Below the pieces are notes generated by a model. That model made no database searches. It saw only the letters and a program-made list of their open reading frames with translations, and had not been told where the DNA came from. The position numbers were made by a program, and so were the translations under genes. This document shows, one piece after another, positions 49,076 through 60,817 of a stretch of 64,000 bases of DNA. Within the stretch, counting starts at the first letter, position 1. Each line of letters begins with the position of its first letter. The DNA is from Pectobacterium colocasium (GTDB lineage: Bacteria > Pseudomonadota > Gammaproteobacteria > Enterobacterales > Enterobacteriaceae), in the NCBI RefSeq assembly GCF_020181655.1, contig NZ_CP084032.1:2046001-2110000 (forward strand). The letters are read 5' to 3'.

Positions 49076-49570
49076 ATGGTAGACACTAAAAAACGGCCAG
49101 GAAAAGATCTCGATCGTATTGATCGTAACATCCTGAACGAATTGCAAAAAGATGGGCGTATTTCCAATGTCGAGCTGTCCAAACGTGTTGGGCTGTCGCC
49201 AACACCTTGTCTGGAGCGCGTGCGTCGTCTGGAAAGACAGGGTTTCATTAACGGTTACACAGCACTGCTAAACCCGCATTATCTGGATGCGTCACTGCTG
49301 GTTTTTGTTGAAATAACGCTAAACCGCGGCGCGCCTGATGTGTTTGAACAGTTTAATGCTGCGGTGCAGAAGCTGGAAGAAATTCAGGAATGTCATCTGG
49401 TTTCTGGTGATTTTGACTACCTGTTGAAAACGCGCGTGCCGGATATGTCTGCTTACCGTAAGCTTCTGGGTGAAACGCTGCTGCGTTTGCCGGGCGTAAA
49501 CGACACCCGTACCTACGTGGTGATGGAAGAAGTGAAGCAAAGCAACCGTCTGGTTATTAAGACGCGATAA
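49076..49570 (+). CDS. lrp: Leucine-responsive regulatory protein Lrp
   Basis: The product has 164 residues and differs from E. coli Lrp at very few positions (for example MVDTKK and FINGYTALL). The N-terminal helix-turn-helix (ISNVELSKRVGLSPTPCLERVRRLE) binds DNA, and the C-terminal RAM domain binds leucine and makes octamers. It is a global regulator of amino-acid metabolism, pili and transport. It is followed by a hairpin before ftsK, as in E. coli. Confidence 0.98.
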   Translation: MVDTKKRPGKDLDRIDRNILNELQKDGRISNVELSKRVGLSPTPCLERVRRLERQGFINGYTALLNPHYLDASLLVFVEITLNRGAPDVFEQFNAAVQKLEEIQECHLVSGDFDYLLKTRVPDMSAYRKLLGETLLRLPGVNDTRTYVVMEEVKQSNRLVIKTR

Positions 49571-49628
49571 ACGTGTGGGTGCAAAACCCGATAAATTCAG
49601 CTACACTCCTGTGAATTTATACAGTCCC

Positions 49629-49652
49629 AGCGCCGGGTTTTCTCGGCGCTTT
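49629..49652 (+). terminator. Terminator between lrp and ftsK
   Basis: A 7-bp stem AGCGCCG/CGGCGCT with an 8-base loop ends in TTT, 58 bp after the lrp stop and 33 bp before ftsK. With its short T run it may be leaky. Confidence 0.65.
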
Positions 49653-49684
49653 GTCATAAACCTTACAGGCCCCTGGAGAGACTC

Positions 49685-52600
49685 TTGAGCCAGGAATATA
49701 CAGAAGATAAAGACGTTACCCTGAAAAAACTCAGTGGAACACGTCGTTTGCTTGAAGCGATTTTAATCGTTGTGGCACTTTTTGCGGTTTATCTTAGTGT
49801 CGCACTACTCAGTTTCAGCCCTTCCGACCCCAGTTGGTCACAGACTGCATGGCACGAACCGATTCACAACCTCGGTGGTGTAGCAGGTGCATGGCTGGCG
49901 GATACGCTGTTCTTCATTTTTGGTGTGCTGGCCTACGCCATTCCACCGATTATGTTATCCCTGTGCTGGGTCGCTTTCCGCCAGCGTGATAACAACCAGA
50001 CTATTGACTATTTTACCTTTTCACTTCGCCTGATTGGGACATTGGCGCTGATCCTGACCTCTTGCGGTTTGGCTGCGTTGAATATTGACGATCTCTACTA
50101 TTTTGCTTCCGGTGGTGTGTTGGGAAGCCTGTTGAGCAGCTCAATGATCCCGCGTTTCAACAGCATGGGTGCGACGCTGATTCTGCTGTGCGTGTGGGGG
50201 GCAGGGTTAACACTGTTTACCGGCTGGTCATGGTTAACGATCGCTGAAAAAATTGGCGCAGGTGTCTTGGGTTGTCTGACGTTTATGTCAAACCGTTCAC
50301 GCCGCGACGAGGACTATCGCGAAGAACACGATCGTGAAGAGGATGAGCGCGATGCGCTTAATCTGCGTCACGATGAGGCGTCGGGTGAGGCAGTCACACA
50401 ACAGCGTGATGACGATGATGTTCTGTTTTCTGAGCCTTCCGTGGCTGATGCGGTAAACGACACGACGGCAGACAATAAGATAGACGAGTCATCACCGTTA
50501 GCTGAGAACGCACCGACAGCGACACAGCCAGTTCTCTCAGCAGAGGCGTCAGTTGCGGGGGCAACATTCCCTGAACTGGCCGCGTCTGATTCGGCGTTGC
50601 CTGACACATCGTCTGGTATTGTGCCACCTGTTGTCCCATCAACGATCGATAAGACGCCGTCGCTAAATCCGCCGCTGTATTCGTTTGAAATCCCTGAAAC
50701 GCCAGCGGCAATGCCAGAGATCGCAAGCTCGCCTGAACTCCATAGCAGCGCGTATGCACCTTACGGGAATAGTTACGGAGAGAGTACCGTACCGCCGATC
50801 GTAACGGCAGCGGCGGTTCAGCCCTTTGCTGAGGCACCACAGCCTGAGCGTGGTACGGATTTCAACGCGAACAACACCTTTATGCCAGCGTTCAGCGCCG
50901 ATGGGGATGATAACCCGCAGATTAAACGCGGCGTTGGACCGGAACTGCCGCGCCCTAATCCGGTGCGTATTCCTACTCGCCGCGAGCTGGCGTCCTACGG
51001 AATCAAACTGCCGTCGCAGCGGCTGGCTGAAGAGCAAGCAAGGTTGCAGGCGCAGAGCGGTAGTGCAGAAACGGAATTGGCGAATGATGTGTATCAGGAA
51101 GAGACGCCGGATGATATCGCCCAGCAGGAAGCCGCATTGCAGCAAGCGTATCTGGATCAGCAACGCCAGCGTTACGGTGATGAATATCCGTCACAGGAAG
51201 ACGATGAAGACGCGCTTCTACAAGCGCAGCTCGCCAGGGATTTCGCGGCACAGCAGCAGTCACGTTATGATGCCAGCGCATTGCAGCGCGATGAGGAAAT
51301 CCCTGCTCCGATAGCACCGCGTGTGGTCAGTGCGCCTGTTCAGCCAAATTCTGTCACATCGCATAACGCTTTTTCATTCTCGCCGTTTAGCGCGGAGAGT
51401 GAGCGCGAGCCTGAGCCGCCTACGTTCAGCGAGTCCACGTATACACCGCCGTCCTACCGTTCTGAACCCGAGTTTCCGCCGATGCATGCTGGTGAACATG
51501 AGGATGATGAGGATGAGCGCAACCCGTTGATGTTTGGTCAGCCAGCGCAACCAACGTCAGCGCCTGTTGAGGCCGCGAAACAGGAAACGGTGGCAACACC
51601 AACGCATCATCCGGCAATGGATGGCTTGATTCACCCGTTCCTGATGCGTAATGAACAACCGCTGCAGAAGCCAACTACGCCGCTGCCAACGTTGGATTTG
51701 TTGACTCCGCCGCCGGCTAGCGAAGCGCCTATTGATAATTTCGCATTGGAACAGACGGCGCGACTGATCGAAGCGCGTTTGGCTGATTTCCGGGTAAAAG
51801 CAGATGTGGTCGATCATTCGCCAGGCCCGGTGATCACGCGGTTTGAGTTGGATCTGGCACCGGGCGTTAAAGCCGCACGTATCTCGAATCTGTCGCGCGA
51901 TTTGGCGCGTTCTCTGTCCGTTGTTGCAGTGCGTATTGTTGAGGTGATTCCAGGCAAACCGTATGTCGGTCTGGAACTGCCGAATGCGCATCGTCAGACG
52001 GTTTATCTGCGTGAAGTATTGGATTGCGACAAATTCCGCGATAATCCGTCGCCGCTGTCGATTGTGCTGGGTAAAGATATTGCAGGCGATCCTGTCGTTG
52101 CCGATCTGGCGAAAATGCCGCACCTGCTGGTTGCGGGTACGACAGGGTCGGGGAAATCGGTCGGCGTCAACGCCATGATTATCAGTATGTTGTATAAAGC
52201 CACGCCGGAAGACGTGCGCTTTATCATGATCGACCCGAAAATGCTGGAACTTTCGGTGTACGAAGGTATTCCGCATTTGTTGACGGAAGTCGTGACCGAC
52301 ATGAAGGATGCGGCAAATGCGTTGCGTTGGTGCGTCGGTGAAATGGAACGTCGCTATAAGCTGATGTCGGCGCTTGGCGTGCGTAATCTGGCGGGATACA
52401 ACGAACGGGTGATGACAGCAAATGCGATGGGACGCCCGATCCCCGATCCGTTCTGGAAGCCGGGCGACAGTATGGATATGACGCCGCCAGTGCTGGAAAA
52501 ACTGCCGTATATTGTGGTGATGGTCGATGAATTTGCTGACCTGATGATGGCGGTGGGTAAGAAAGTTGAAGAGCTGATTGCCCGACTGGCGCAAAAAGCG

Positions 52601-53158
52601 CGTGCTGCGGGTATTCACCTGGTACTGGCAACGCAGCGTCCTTCCGTTGATGTTATCACCGGATTGATCAAAGCGAATATTCCGACGCGTATCGCGTTTA
52701 CGGTGTCCAGCAAGATCGACTCACGGACTATCCTCGATCAAGGCGGTGCAGAATCTCTATTGGGGATGGGGGATATGCTGTATATGGCGCCTAACTCCTC
52801 GATACCTGTCCGCGTTCATGGCGCTTTTGTCCGCGACGAGGAAGTGCACGCTGTCGTTCAGGACTGGAAAGCGCGTGGGCGTCCTCAATATATCGATAAT
52901 ATTGTCAGTGGTGGCGATGATGGTGAAGGTGGAAGCCTCGGCCTTGATGGCGATGAAGAACTCGATCCTCTGTTCGATCAGGCAGTAGAGTTTGTGGTCG
53001 ATAAGCGTCGTGCATCCATTTCCGGTGTACAGCGACAGTTCCGAATCGGCTATAACCGTGCCGCGCGAATCGTTGAGCAAATGGAAGCACAGGGCATTGT
53101 CAGCTCCCCTGGGCACAATGGCAATCGCGAGGTATTGGCACCGCCATCAATGGAATAA
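49685..53158 (+). CDS. ftsK: DNA translocase FtsK
   Basis: The product has 1157 residues from TTG at 49685, with GGAGAG upstream; the first residues [16 protein letters not shown] match E. coli. Four membrane segments lie in residues about 20-185 and anchor it at the septum. Residues about 195-650 form a Pro-, Glu- and Gln-rich linker, shorter than in E. coli (1329 residues in all). The motor follows, with Walker [13 protein letters not shown], Walker [14 protein letters not shown] and [25 protein letters not shown]. The last 65 residues are the gamma winged-helix domain ([23 protein letters not shown]) that reads KOPS and activates XerCD. It couples chromosome segregation to division. Confidence 0.97.
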   Translation: MSQEYTEDKDVTLKKLSGTRRLLEAILIVVALFAVYLSVALLSFSPSDPSWSQTAWHEPIHNLGGVAGAWLADTLFFIFGVLAYAIPPIMLSLCWVAFRQRDNNQTIDYFTFSLRLIGTLALILTSCGLAALNIDDLYYFASGGVLGSLLSSSMIPRFNSMGATLILLCVWGAGLTLFTGWSWLTIAEKIGAGVLGCLTFMSNRSRRDEDYREEHDREEDERDALNLRHDEASGEAVTQQRDDDDVLFSEPSVADAVNDTTADNKIDESSPLAENAPTATQPVLSAEASVAGATFPELAASDSALPDTSSGIVPPVVPSTIDKTPSLNPPLYSFEIPETPAAMPEIASSPELHSSAYAPYGNSYGESTVPPIVTAAAVQPFAEAPQPERGTDFNANNTFMPAFSADGDDNPQIKRGVGPELPRPNPVRIPTRRELASYGIKLPSQRLAEEQARLQAQSGSAETELANDVYQEETPDDIAQQEAALQQAYLDQQRQRYGDEYPSQEDDEDALLQAQLARDFAAQQQSRYDASALQRDEEIPAPIAPRVVSAPVQPNSVTSHNAFSFSPFSAESEREPEPPTFSESTYTPPSYRSEPEFPPMHAGEHEDDEDERNPLMFGQPAQPTSAPVEAAKQETVATPTHHPAMDGLIHPFLMRNEQPLQKPTTPLPTLDLLTPPPASEAPIDNFALEQTARLIEARLADFRVKADVVDHSPGPVITRFELDLAPGVKAARISNLSRDLARSLSVVAVRIVEVIPGKPYVGLELPNAHRQTVYLREVLDCDKFRDNPSPLSIVLGKDIAGDPVVADLAKMPHLLVAGTTGSGKSVGVNAMIISMLYKATPEDVRFIMIDPKMLELSVYEGIPHLLTEVVTDMKDAANALRWCVGEMERRYKLMSALGVRNLAGYNERVMTANAMGRPIPDPFWKPGDSMDMTPPVLEKLPYIVVMVDEFADLMMAVGKKVEELIARLAQKARAAGIHLVLATQRPSVDVITGLIKANIPTRIAFTVSSKIDSRTILDQGGAESLLGMGDMLYMAPNSSIPVRVHGAFVRDEEVHAVVQDWKARGRPQYIDNIVSGGDDGEGGSLGLDGDEELDPLFDQAVEFVVDKRRASISGVQRQFRIGYNRAARIVEQMEAQGIVSSPGHNGNREVLAPPSME

Positions 53159-53188
53159 GTGCGTTGTATTGATTGACCTCACTCCACT

Positions 53189-53214
53189 ATAAGGGCTGCG
53201 CGTGCAGCCCTTAT
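53189..53214 (+). terminator. Hairpin after ftsK
   Basis: A perfect 11-bp stem ATAAGGGCTGC/GCAGCCCTTAT with loop GCGT begins 31 bp after the ftsK stop. No T run follows. Its strength suggests a transcript 3' end. Confidence 0.65.
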
Positions 53215-53423
53215 GCAAAGAAGCGTAAAAGCGGTGATAAGCAGATAATTCACCTATCACCGCCCGAGTGGGTTCAGATAACATAGTTATATAGGTAACG
53301 TGGATCTACAGATAACGTCGATCGACAAATAACACCGTTCCACAAATCACATGGGTCTCTTGCAAAACATCTGACCTCAATATGTGAAGGTTGTTATATC
53401 AGGAAATTCAAAGGATTATGCGT

Positions 53424-54035
53424 ATGAAAAAGTGGTTAGCTATCAGTTGCCTGATTGCAGGTGTGACCTCAACCGCTGTCTATGCGGACGCGGCAAAAGA
53501 TTTGCAGGGTCGCCTCAATAAAGTAAACAGTTTCCATGCAAATTTTAGCCAGAAAGTCACCAGCGCCGATGGCGCAGCCGTGCAGGAAGGGGAAGGTGAA
53601 CTGTGGTTGAAGCGCCCTAACTTATTTAACTGGAAAACCACATCACCTGATGAAAGTACGCTGATTTCTGACGGAAAAACGCTCTGGTTCTACAATCCGT
53701 TTGTGGAGCAAGTCACGGCAACCTGGCTGAAGGATGCAACAGGAAATACGCCGTTCATTCTGATTACGCGTAACGATGCCAGCGACTGGAATAAATACAA
53801 TGTGCGTCAGAAAGGCGATGACTTTGAACTTACGCCGAAATCTGCGAGCGGCAACCTGAAACAGTTCGCGATTAATGTGACGACCAACGGCACAATCAAG
53901 CAGTTTACCGCGACGGAACAGGATGGCCAGCGAAGCACTTATGTGCTGAAGAACCAGCAAAATACCGCTGTTGATGCCGCGCAATTCACGTTCACACCGC
54001 CGAAAGGCGTCACGCTGGATGACCAGCGTCAGTGA
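53424..54035 (+). CDS. lolA: Outer-membrane lipoprotein carrier protein LolA
   Basis: The product has 203 residues from [14 protein letters not shown] at 53424, where AAGGA is eight bases upstream; ATGs at 53391 and 53418 were rejected. After the signal peptide (ending VYADA) the mature part includes [69 protein letters not shown] and [15 protein letters not shown]. The conserved Arg and aromatic residues form the lipid-binding cavity. It carries lipoproteins from LolCDE to LolB. It is followed by rarA after 7 bp. Confidence 0.96.
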   Translation: MKKWLAISCLIAGVTSTAVYADAAKDLQGRLNKVNSFHANFSQKVTSADGAAVQEGEGELWLKRPNLFNWKTTSPDESTLISDGKTLWFYNPFVEQVTATWLKDATGNTPFILITRNDASDWNKYNVRQKGDDFELTPKSASGNLKQFAINVTTNGTIKQFTATEQDGQRSTYVLKNQQNTAVDAAQFTFTPPKGVTLDDQRQ

Positions 54036-54042
54036 GGCCAGA

Positions 54043-55386
54043 GTGAGCAACCTGTCCCTTGATTTTTCCCACAACGAATTCCAGCCCCTGGCCGCGCGTA
54101 TGCGGCCAGCGACGTTGGCGCAGTATATTGGTCAACAGCACCTGTTAGGCGCCGGTAAGCCTTTGCCACGGGCAATCGAGGCAGGGCAGTTGCACTCCAT
54201 GATTCTCTGGGGACCGCCAGGAACGGGAAAAACCACGCTGGCAGAATTGATTGGGCATTACGGGCAGGCTGATGTAGAACGCATTTCTGCCGTGACGTCT
54301 GGCATTAAAGAAATTCGTGAAGCGATTGAACGTGCCCGACAAAACCGCAATGCGGGGCGTCGTACCATTTTGTTTGTCGATGAAGTCCATCGTTTCAACA
54401 AAAGCCAGCAGGATGCGTTTTTGCCACATATCGAAGATGGAACGATCACCTTCATTGGGGCAACAACGGAAAATCCCTCTTTCGAACTCAATTCCGCGTT
54501 GTTATCTCGTGCCCGTGTCTATTTGCTAAAAGCGCTGACGGTAGAAGATATCGAACAGGTATTGCAGCAGGCGATGAGCGACAGCGAGCGGGGATTCGGC
54601 GGACAGAATATTGTCCTGCCTGCCGACACCGCGCGGATGCTGGCTGAATTGGTCAATGGTGATGCCAGACGTGCTCTGAATAGCCTGGAAATGATGGCGG
54701 ATATGGCGGAAATTGACGCGCAGGGTATGCGAGTCCTGACGCCTGCGCTTCTTAACGAAATTGCTGGCGAGCGTAGTGCCCGCTTTGATAATAAAGGCGA
54801 TCGCTATTACGACCTGATTTCGGCGCTGCATAAATCGGTAAGAGGCTCTGCGCCGGATGCGGCGCTTTATTGGTACGCCAGAATTATCACCGCCGGTGGC
54901 GATCCGCTGTATGTTGCCCGACGATTGCTGGCGATTGCGTCGGAAGACGTCGGCAATGCCGACCCGCGTGCGATGCAGGTGGCGATCTCCGCCTGGGATT
55001 GCTTCACTCGCGTTGGCCCAGCGGAAGGGGAGCGCGCCATTGCTCAGGCGATCGTTTATCTGGCCTGCGCCCCCAAAAGTAATGCTGTGTATAGCGCGTT
55101 CAAAGCGGCGATGCAGGATGCGCGCGAGAAGCCAGACTATGATGTTCCCGAGCACTTGCGCAACGCGCCGACCGGGTTGATGAAAGAAATGGGGCTTGGG
55201 GCAGAGTATCGGTACGCACACAATGAACCCAATGCCTATGCGGCCGGTGAGATCTACTTTCCGCCGGAAATGGCCGATACGCACTATTACGCGCCGACCT
55301 CACGCGGCCTTGAGGGCAAAATTGGTGAAAAGCTCGCCTGGCTTGCCACTCAGGATCAAAATAGCCCGACAAAACGCTACCGTTGA
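54043..55386 (+). CDS. rarA: Replication-associated recombination protein A (MgsA/YcaJ)
   Basis: The product has 447 residues from GTG at 54043, giving (M)[21 protein letters not shown] as in E. coli; GAGG is five bases upstream. It is a clamp-loader-type AAA+ ATPase with Walker [10 protein letters not shown], Walker [19 protein letters not shown], sensor [21 protein letters not shown] and the C-terminal tetramerisation domain ([34 protein letters not shown]). It acts at stalled replication forks in the cytoplasm. It forms an operon with lolA. Confidence 0.96.
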   Translation: MSNLSLDFSHNEFQPLAARMRPATLAQYIGQQHLLGAGKPLPRAIEAGQLHSMILWGPPGTGKTTLAELIGHYGQADVERISAVTSGIKEIREAIERARQNRNAGRRTILFVDEVHRFNKSQQDAFLPHIEDGTITFIGATTENPSFELNSALLSRARVYLLKALTVEDIEQVLQQAMSDSERGFGGQNIVLPADTARMLAELVNGDARRALNSLEMMADMAEIDAQGMRVLTPALLNEIAGERSARFDNKGDRYYDLISALHKSVRGSAPDAALYWYARIITAGGDPLYVARRLLAIASEDVGNADPRAMQVAISAWDCFTRVGPAEGERAIAQAIVYLACAPKSNAVYSAFKAAMQDAREKPDYDVPEHLRNAPTGLMKEMGLGAEYRYAHNEPNAYAAGEIYFPPEMADTHYYAPTSRGLEGKIGEKLAWLATQDQNSPTKRYR

Positions 55387-55450
55387 ACTAAGCGTTGCGG
55401 TAAGGTTATTGCGGTATTTTCTGAAATCGGCCGCGTAGCGCGCCGTGTAA

Positions 55451-56785
<1,335 letters not shown>

Positions 56786-56798
56786 TTTCTGCTATCTG

Positions 56799-56828
56799 AA
56801 AAAAGCGCCCGTTTAAAGGCGCTTTTTT
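56799..56828 (+). terminator. Terminator of serS
   Basis: A stem with core AAAAAGCGCC/GGCGCTTTTT and an 8-base loop continues into a run of seven T. It is 14 bp after the serS stop. Confidence 0.92.
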
Positions 56829-57104
56829 TACGCCTCCTGTTCGGTAATATTTTTTCATCGTAAAAATAGCTTCTCTACCTTAAACAACCTGTGTGACTGA
56901 ATTTTAAAGCTAAAAATAATTTAAAATCAGGGGAATAGGTTGCTTCTGTTTTCAAGTGTAACGGCATCCCTGTATGTGTTGATGAATTCTTTCAATCCAT
57001 CATTTGAGAAAGGACTTTTAGCACTTTTTGCCCGGATTGACTTTTATATACGCAGTGGCATGATGCGCTCACTCTTCTCCGGTTGTTTGGTTATCCACTT
57101 CGCT

Positions 57105-58259
57105 ATGTCTGCTTATTCCCGCCCAGTGCTGCTATTGCTCTGCGGACTCTTACTGCTAACAGTTTGTATCGCGGTATTAAATACTCTGGTACCACTTTGG
57201 CTGAGTTATCAATCTCTTCCCGTCTGGCAGGTTGGCCTCGTTGGCTCATCCTATTTCGGCGGCAATCTGGTTGGAACGCTATTAGCCGGTAAATTAATCA
57301 AACTTTATGGGTTTAACCGCAGCTATTATTTGGCCGCTCTGGTATTTGGCATCGCGATTGCTGGTCTCGGTATTTCTGCCGATATTGGCAGTTGGCTATT
57401 TTGGCGCTTTCTTGCCGGGGTCGGTTGTGCGTTAATCTGGGTCGTGGTTGAAAGCGCGTTGTTATGCAGTGGAACGCCGACGCAACGTGGGCAACTGCTG
57501 GCTGCTTATATGATTGCCTATTACCTCGGTAGCGTGATTGGACAACTCCTGCTTGGCGTATTGCCGACAGCATTGTTAAGCGTCCTGCCGTGGATGGTCG
57601 CACTGGTTATTTTAGCGATATTCCCCTTGCTGTTTACTCGCCTTCCCACACCGCCAGAACAGCAAGAAAAACCGGTCAGTATGTTGAAAATGCTGACGTA
57701 TCGCAGTGCACGTTTAGGCGTACACGGCTGTATTATTTCCGGTGCAATTTTAGGCTCGCTGTATGGTTTGATGCCGCTGTATCTCTCTCATCAGGGAATG
57801 AATGACGCGCAGGTTGGATACTGGATGGCACTGCTGATCAGCTCAGGGATTATCGGTCAATGGCCGATTGGGCGTATGGCAGATCGGTATGGACGCCTGT
57901 TGGTTCTCCGCGTATTGGTCTTTGTTGTTATTATTGGCTGTATTGCCATGTTAAGCATTAGTCACTATGCCATGGCGCCGTCATTGTTACTGTTGGGATG
58001 TGCAGGGTTTACGCTGTATCCCGTTGCCATGTCGTGGGCATGTGAAAAAGTACGTCCTGATGAACTGGTAGCGATGAATCAGGCCTTGCTCCTCAGCTAT
58101 ACGCTTGGCAGTCTTTGCGGGCCAAGCGTTGCTGCGGTATTGATGCAGAGCTACTCCGATCGCTTGCTGTTTGTCTTGATCGCGGTTATTGCCATGATTT
58201 ATCTGACGATGTTGCTCAGAAAAGTCGATCACCATCCAACGCCATTAGCTGCTGCTTGA
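57105..58259 (+). CDS. ycaD: MFS transporter YcaD
   Basis: The product has 384 residues from [18 protein letters not shown] at 57105 (E. coli YcaD has 382). The frame is open 55 codons upstream, but that part has no similarity to YcaD. There are twelve membrane segments with the MFS loops [13 protein letters not shown] and [72 protein letters not shown] and [15 protein letters not shown] match YcaD closely. The substrate is unknown. There is no clear ribosome binding site at the chosen start. Its 3' end overlaps the convergent LysR gene by 15 bp. Confidence 0.9.
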   Translation: MSAYSRPVLLLLCGLLLLTVCIAVLNTLVPLWLSYQSLPVWQVGLVGSSYFGGNLVGTLLAGKLIKLYGFNRSYYLAALVFGIAIAGLGISADIGSWLFWRFLAGVGCALIWVVVESALLCSGTPTQRGQLLAAYMIAYYLGSVIGQLLLGVLPTALLSVLPWMVALVILAIFPLLFTRLPTPPEQQEKPVSMLKMLTYRSARLGVHGCIISGAILGSLYGLMPLYLSHQGMNDAQVGYWMALLISSGIIGQWPIGRMADRYGRLLVLRVLVFVVIIGCIAMLSISHYAMAPSLLLLGCAGFTLYPVAMSWACEKVRPDELVAMNQALLLSYTLGSLCGPSVAAVLMQSYSDRLLFVLIAVIAMIYLTMLLRKVDHHPTPLAAA

Positions 58260-59186
58260 GCTAGCGGTATCGAGGCTGGCCAACGAGCTTTGTCCTGCTT
58301 CGACCATGTTATTCCACAGCGCTTCGGCTACCGGGCTAAGGCGCTGTTTTGCGTTTCGCACCAGATAAAATATGCTGGTTAGCTTTAAACGATCTGGCGC
58401 AATTGCGGTGAGTTTGCCTTTTTCAACCCAAGGAGCGGCATAGTGATCGGGGAGAAAACCAATATGTGTTCCTGCCAGCAATAGCAACAGACTTCCTTCA
58501 AGATGCCAGGCGGTCTGGTGATAACCCTGTTTTGATACCGAACCTAGCTGTTTAGATATTTCATTGACGGCATGCCCGCCAATTAATAGCCGGCGAGGAT
58601 TTAATTCACCATTGAGCCATTCATGTTCGATCATTTCAGCATTTTCTGCTAGAGAATAAAAATAGCTGTGTTCGACAAAGACGGGCTGATAAAAAATGTC
58701 CGCAGGAATGTCATCGGGTAGGGCGCTGAGAACAATATCAAGGTGTCCATTTTTTAGCCTCTCCATCAGAGGAAGGTATTCCATAATTTCGATTTCGACA
58801 TTAACTTCAGGGCTTTGGTCATAAAGATGGGATATCGCTTGTGATACAACGTTGTTGGGGTGTGTTGCGATATTATCCAGACAGCCTAGTTTTACCTTAC
58901 CTATAAGTTGATGTTTGATACGAGCCAGTCTGTTTGCGAAGTCATCGAGTGTGGAAATGACAGATTTAGCTTCTTGATAGACCACCTCACCTTCGGTTGT
59001 TAAGGCAAAGCCGCCACGACCACGTTCGCACAGCACCAGTCCGAGCGTATCCTCAAGACGAGAGAGGTAGTGGCTTAGTACGGGTTGGCTTAAGCCCGTT
59101 GCATCTTGTGCGTTAGTAATCCCTTGTTTTTCAACAATTTTACAAAAGAGTTTTAACCAGCGAATCTCCAGTTTGTCTAAGCGCAT
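58245..59186 (-). CDS. LysR-type transcriptional regulator
   Basis: The product has 313 residues behind AAGGA. The N-terminal winged helix-turn-helix ([60 protein letters not shown]) is typical; the RGRGGF wing is like that of regulators of aromatic or heterocycle pathways. Residues about 90-300 are the inducer-binding domain. The C-terminal tail TASSSSS is low-complexity. It is divergent from the permease-DUF917-hydantoinase operon with a 273-bp gap, the usual arrangement for a LysR activator and its target, so it most likely controls that operon. The inducer is unknown. Confidence 0.88.
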   Translation of the reverse strand: MRLDKLEIRWLKLFCKIVEKQGITNAQDATGLSQPVLSHYLSRLEDTLGLVLCERGRGGFALTTEGEVVYQEAKSVISTLDDFANRLARIKHQLIGKVKLGCLDNIATHPNNVVSQAISHLYDQSPEVNVEIEIMEYLPLMERLKNGHLDIVLSALPDDIPADIFYQPVFVEHSYFYSLAENAEMIEHEWLNGELNPRRLLIGGHAVNEISKQLGSVSKQGYHQTAWHLEGSLLLLLAGTHIGFLPDHYAAPWVEKGKLTAIAPDRLKLTSIFYLVRNAKQRLSPVAEALWNNMVEAGQSSLASLDTASSSSS

Positions 59187-59345
59187 AGCATTTCCTTCGC
59201 ATACATTACATATCTGAATGTTAACATCAAAATATATCTGTATTAATCGATATGAAACCCATTTATCTTGTCATCACGCCACATCGTTGATGTGGTTGCC
59301 ACAAAATGTGTGGTTTTATGCGTCACATCAGGGTCTCTCATAAGC

Positions 59346-59381
59346 ACAATGGTGTTGTTAGCTTGCTGACGACACCATTGT
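59346..59381 (+). promoter_or_regulatory. 36-bp near-perfect palindrome in the leader of the permease operon
   Basis: Seventeen bases (59346-59362, beginning ACAATGGTGTTG) pair with 59365-59381 (ending GACACCATTGT). Only two positions are G-T instead of Watson-Crick, and TT forms the loop. It ends 78 bp before the permease start. It could be an operator for a dimeric regulator, or a long mRNA hairpin. No T run follows directly, so it is not an obvious terminator. Confidence 0.6.
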
Positions 59382-59459
59382 TCTATACGCCGTCAGGCAA
59401 CCTCTATAAAATATCACAACGATACAATAATTATTTGCTGCTTATTTAATGGAGGGAAT

Positions 59460-60776
59460 ATGTCTCAAGGGAAAGCTGTACCTGAAAAAGAACAACAGGA
59501 GCGGCAGATCTATGATTACGAATACGAAAAGGTTCCTGTAGAAGCCAGAAAAAGCTGGTATGTCATTGCCTTGATATGGCTGGCTATCGGGATCGATATT
59601 TCTGGCCTATTTCTCGGCTCTTTTCTAAGTAGTGGATTACCTTTTTCTCAAGCTGTTATCGCCACGCTTATTGGATCTGCGTTACTGGGTGTCCTTGCTG
59701 CATTGTGTGCGAACGTTGGTTATGGCTGCGGGCTGTCAACAACGTTACTCAGTATTTCTGTTTTTGGGCGGCTAGGTGGGAAAGTGATCGGCGTGTTTTC
59801 CGCTGTTTCACTTGTTGGATGGTTTGCCTTTCAACTCGATTTCTTTGGTGTGATGCTGCAAAAAGCATTGCTACATTATCAGCTTGAACCTGGACGCTTT
59901 TTTATTCTGCTTTTTGGTATGGCTCTCATGGCATCGACGGCCATTTGGGGCGTTCGTGCGTTAGGTAAACTCAGCGCATTAAGTGTCCCGCTAATGCTTA
60001 TACTCATTATCTCAGGAATCTATCTGGCTGCTAATGGCCATGCTTCCCCTGCTGAAGTGGTTATTAAAAAACCGATAAGTTTAGGGAGTGCTATTTCTTA
60101 CGTGGTTTCTATCTGGATAGTAGCGGCAAGTATCATGTCACCTGATATCGCTCGTTATTCCAGAACACGTAAAGATGCCATATTAGGCTCAGGCTTGGGA
60201 TTCTTACTAGGAAATAGCGCAACGATTCTTGTTGCGCTCATATTGACCCATATGGTTGGCAGTGACGATTTGGTTGAAATATTTTTTACCATAGGACTCG
60301 GTGTTTCAGCGATTGTGATTTTGATTTTTGCTCAATGGACAACGAATAGCTCTAATTTAATTTCAGCCTCACTAGGACTCTCGGTTGTTGTCAGGGCAAT
60401 ATCCCGGCCAATACTCGTTGTGTTGATGGCATTTGCTGGTCTTTTTTTGGCCTATAACGGCATGATTAATAACTTCACCCAGTTTTTGTCGTTACTAGGT
60501 GTCCTAATTTCCCCTATTGCAGGGGTTTACCTTGCTGAATATTACTTTTTTGACTCTTCGCGTTTAACGCAGGATGCATCGCAACCGCCATTACTGAATA
60601 TTTGTGCCTCTATCGCGTGGTTATCCGGCAGTTTTGTAAGCTTATTAACCGCTACAGATTTCTTTGATTTGTTTACGATCACATCCGTTTCTACGTTGGA
60701 TGGCATAATAATCAGTTTGGTGATGTATATCGCAATGCGGAAAATGTTCCCGCAGTTGGCAGAGTCTGTCCATTGA
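59460..60776 (+). CDS. NCS1-family permease (cytosine permease CodB-like)
   Basis: The product has 438 residues with about twelve hydrophobic segments, starting behind GGAGGG. The N-terminal YEYEKVPVEARKSWYVIALIWLAIGIDISGLFLGS, the helix-break SLVGWFAFQLDFFGVML and SPDIARYSRTRKDAILGSGLGFLLGN are typical of CodB-like NCS1 carriers, which import nucleobases, hydantoins or related rings with protons or sodium. Here it is the first gene of an operon with a DUF917 protein and a hydantoinase-like protein, so its cargo is probably a hydantoin or similar heterocycle rather than cytosine (inference). No cytosine deaminase gene is nearby. Confidence 0.88.
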   Translation: MSQGKAVPEKEQQERQIYDYEYEKVPVEARKSWYVIALIWLAIGIDISGLFLGSFLSSGLPFSQAVIATLIGSALLGVLAALCANVGYGCGLSTTLLSISVFGRLGGKVIGVFSAVSLVGWFAFQLDFFGVMLQKALLHYQLEPGRFFILLFGMALMASTAIWGVRALGKLSALSVPLMLILIISGIYLAANGHASPAEVVIKKPISLGSAISYVVSIWIVAASIMSPDIARYSRTRKDAILGSGLGFLLGNSATILVALILTHMVGSDDLVEIFFTIGLGVSAIVILIFAQWTTNSSNLISASLGLSVVVRAISRPILVVLMAFAGLFLAYNGMINNFTQFLSLLGVLISPIAGVYLAEYYFFDSSRLTQDASQPPLLNICASIAWLSGSFVSLLTATDFFDLFTITSVSTLDGIIISLVMYIAMRKMFPQLAESVH

Positions 60777-60817
60777 TTCTCTAAATCCTAGGTTGTTCGG
60801 TGGTTATTGGGTAAGTA

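Noticed and set aside
51557..52618. A 353-codon minus-strand frame opposite ftsK
   Set aside because: It is rich in His, Arg and Gln, has no start signal and is fully antisense to the conserved motor domain of FtsK.
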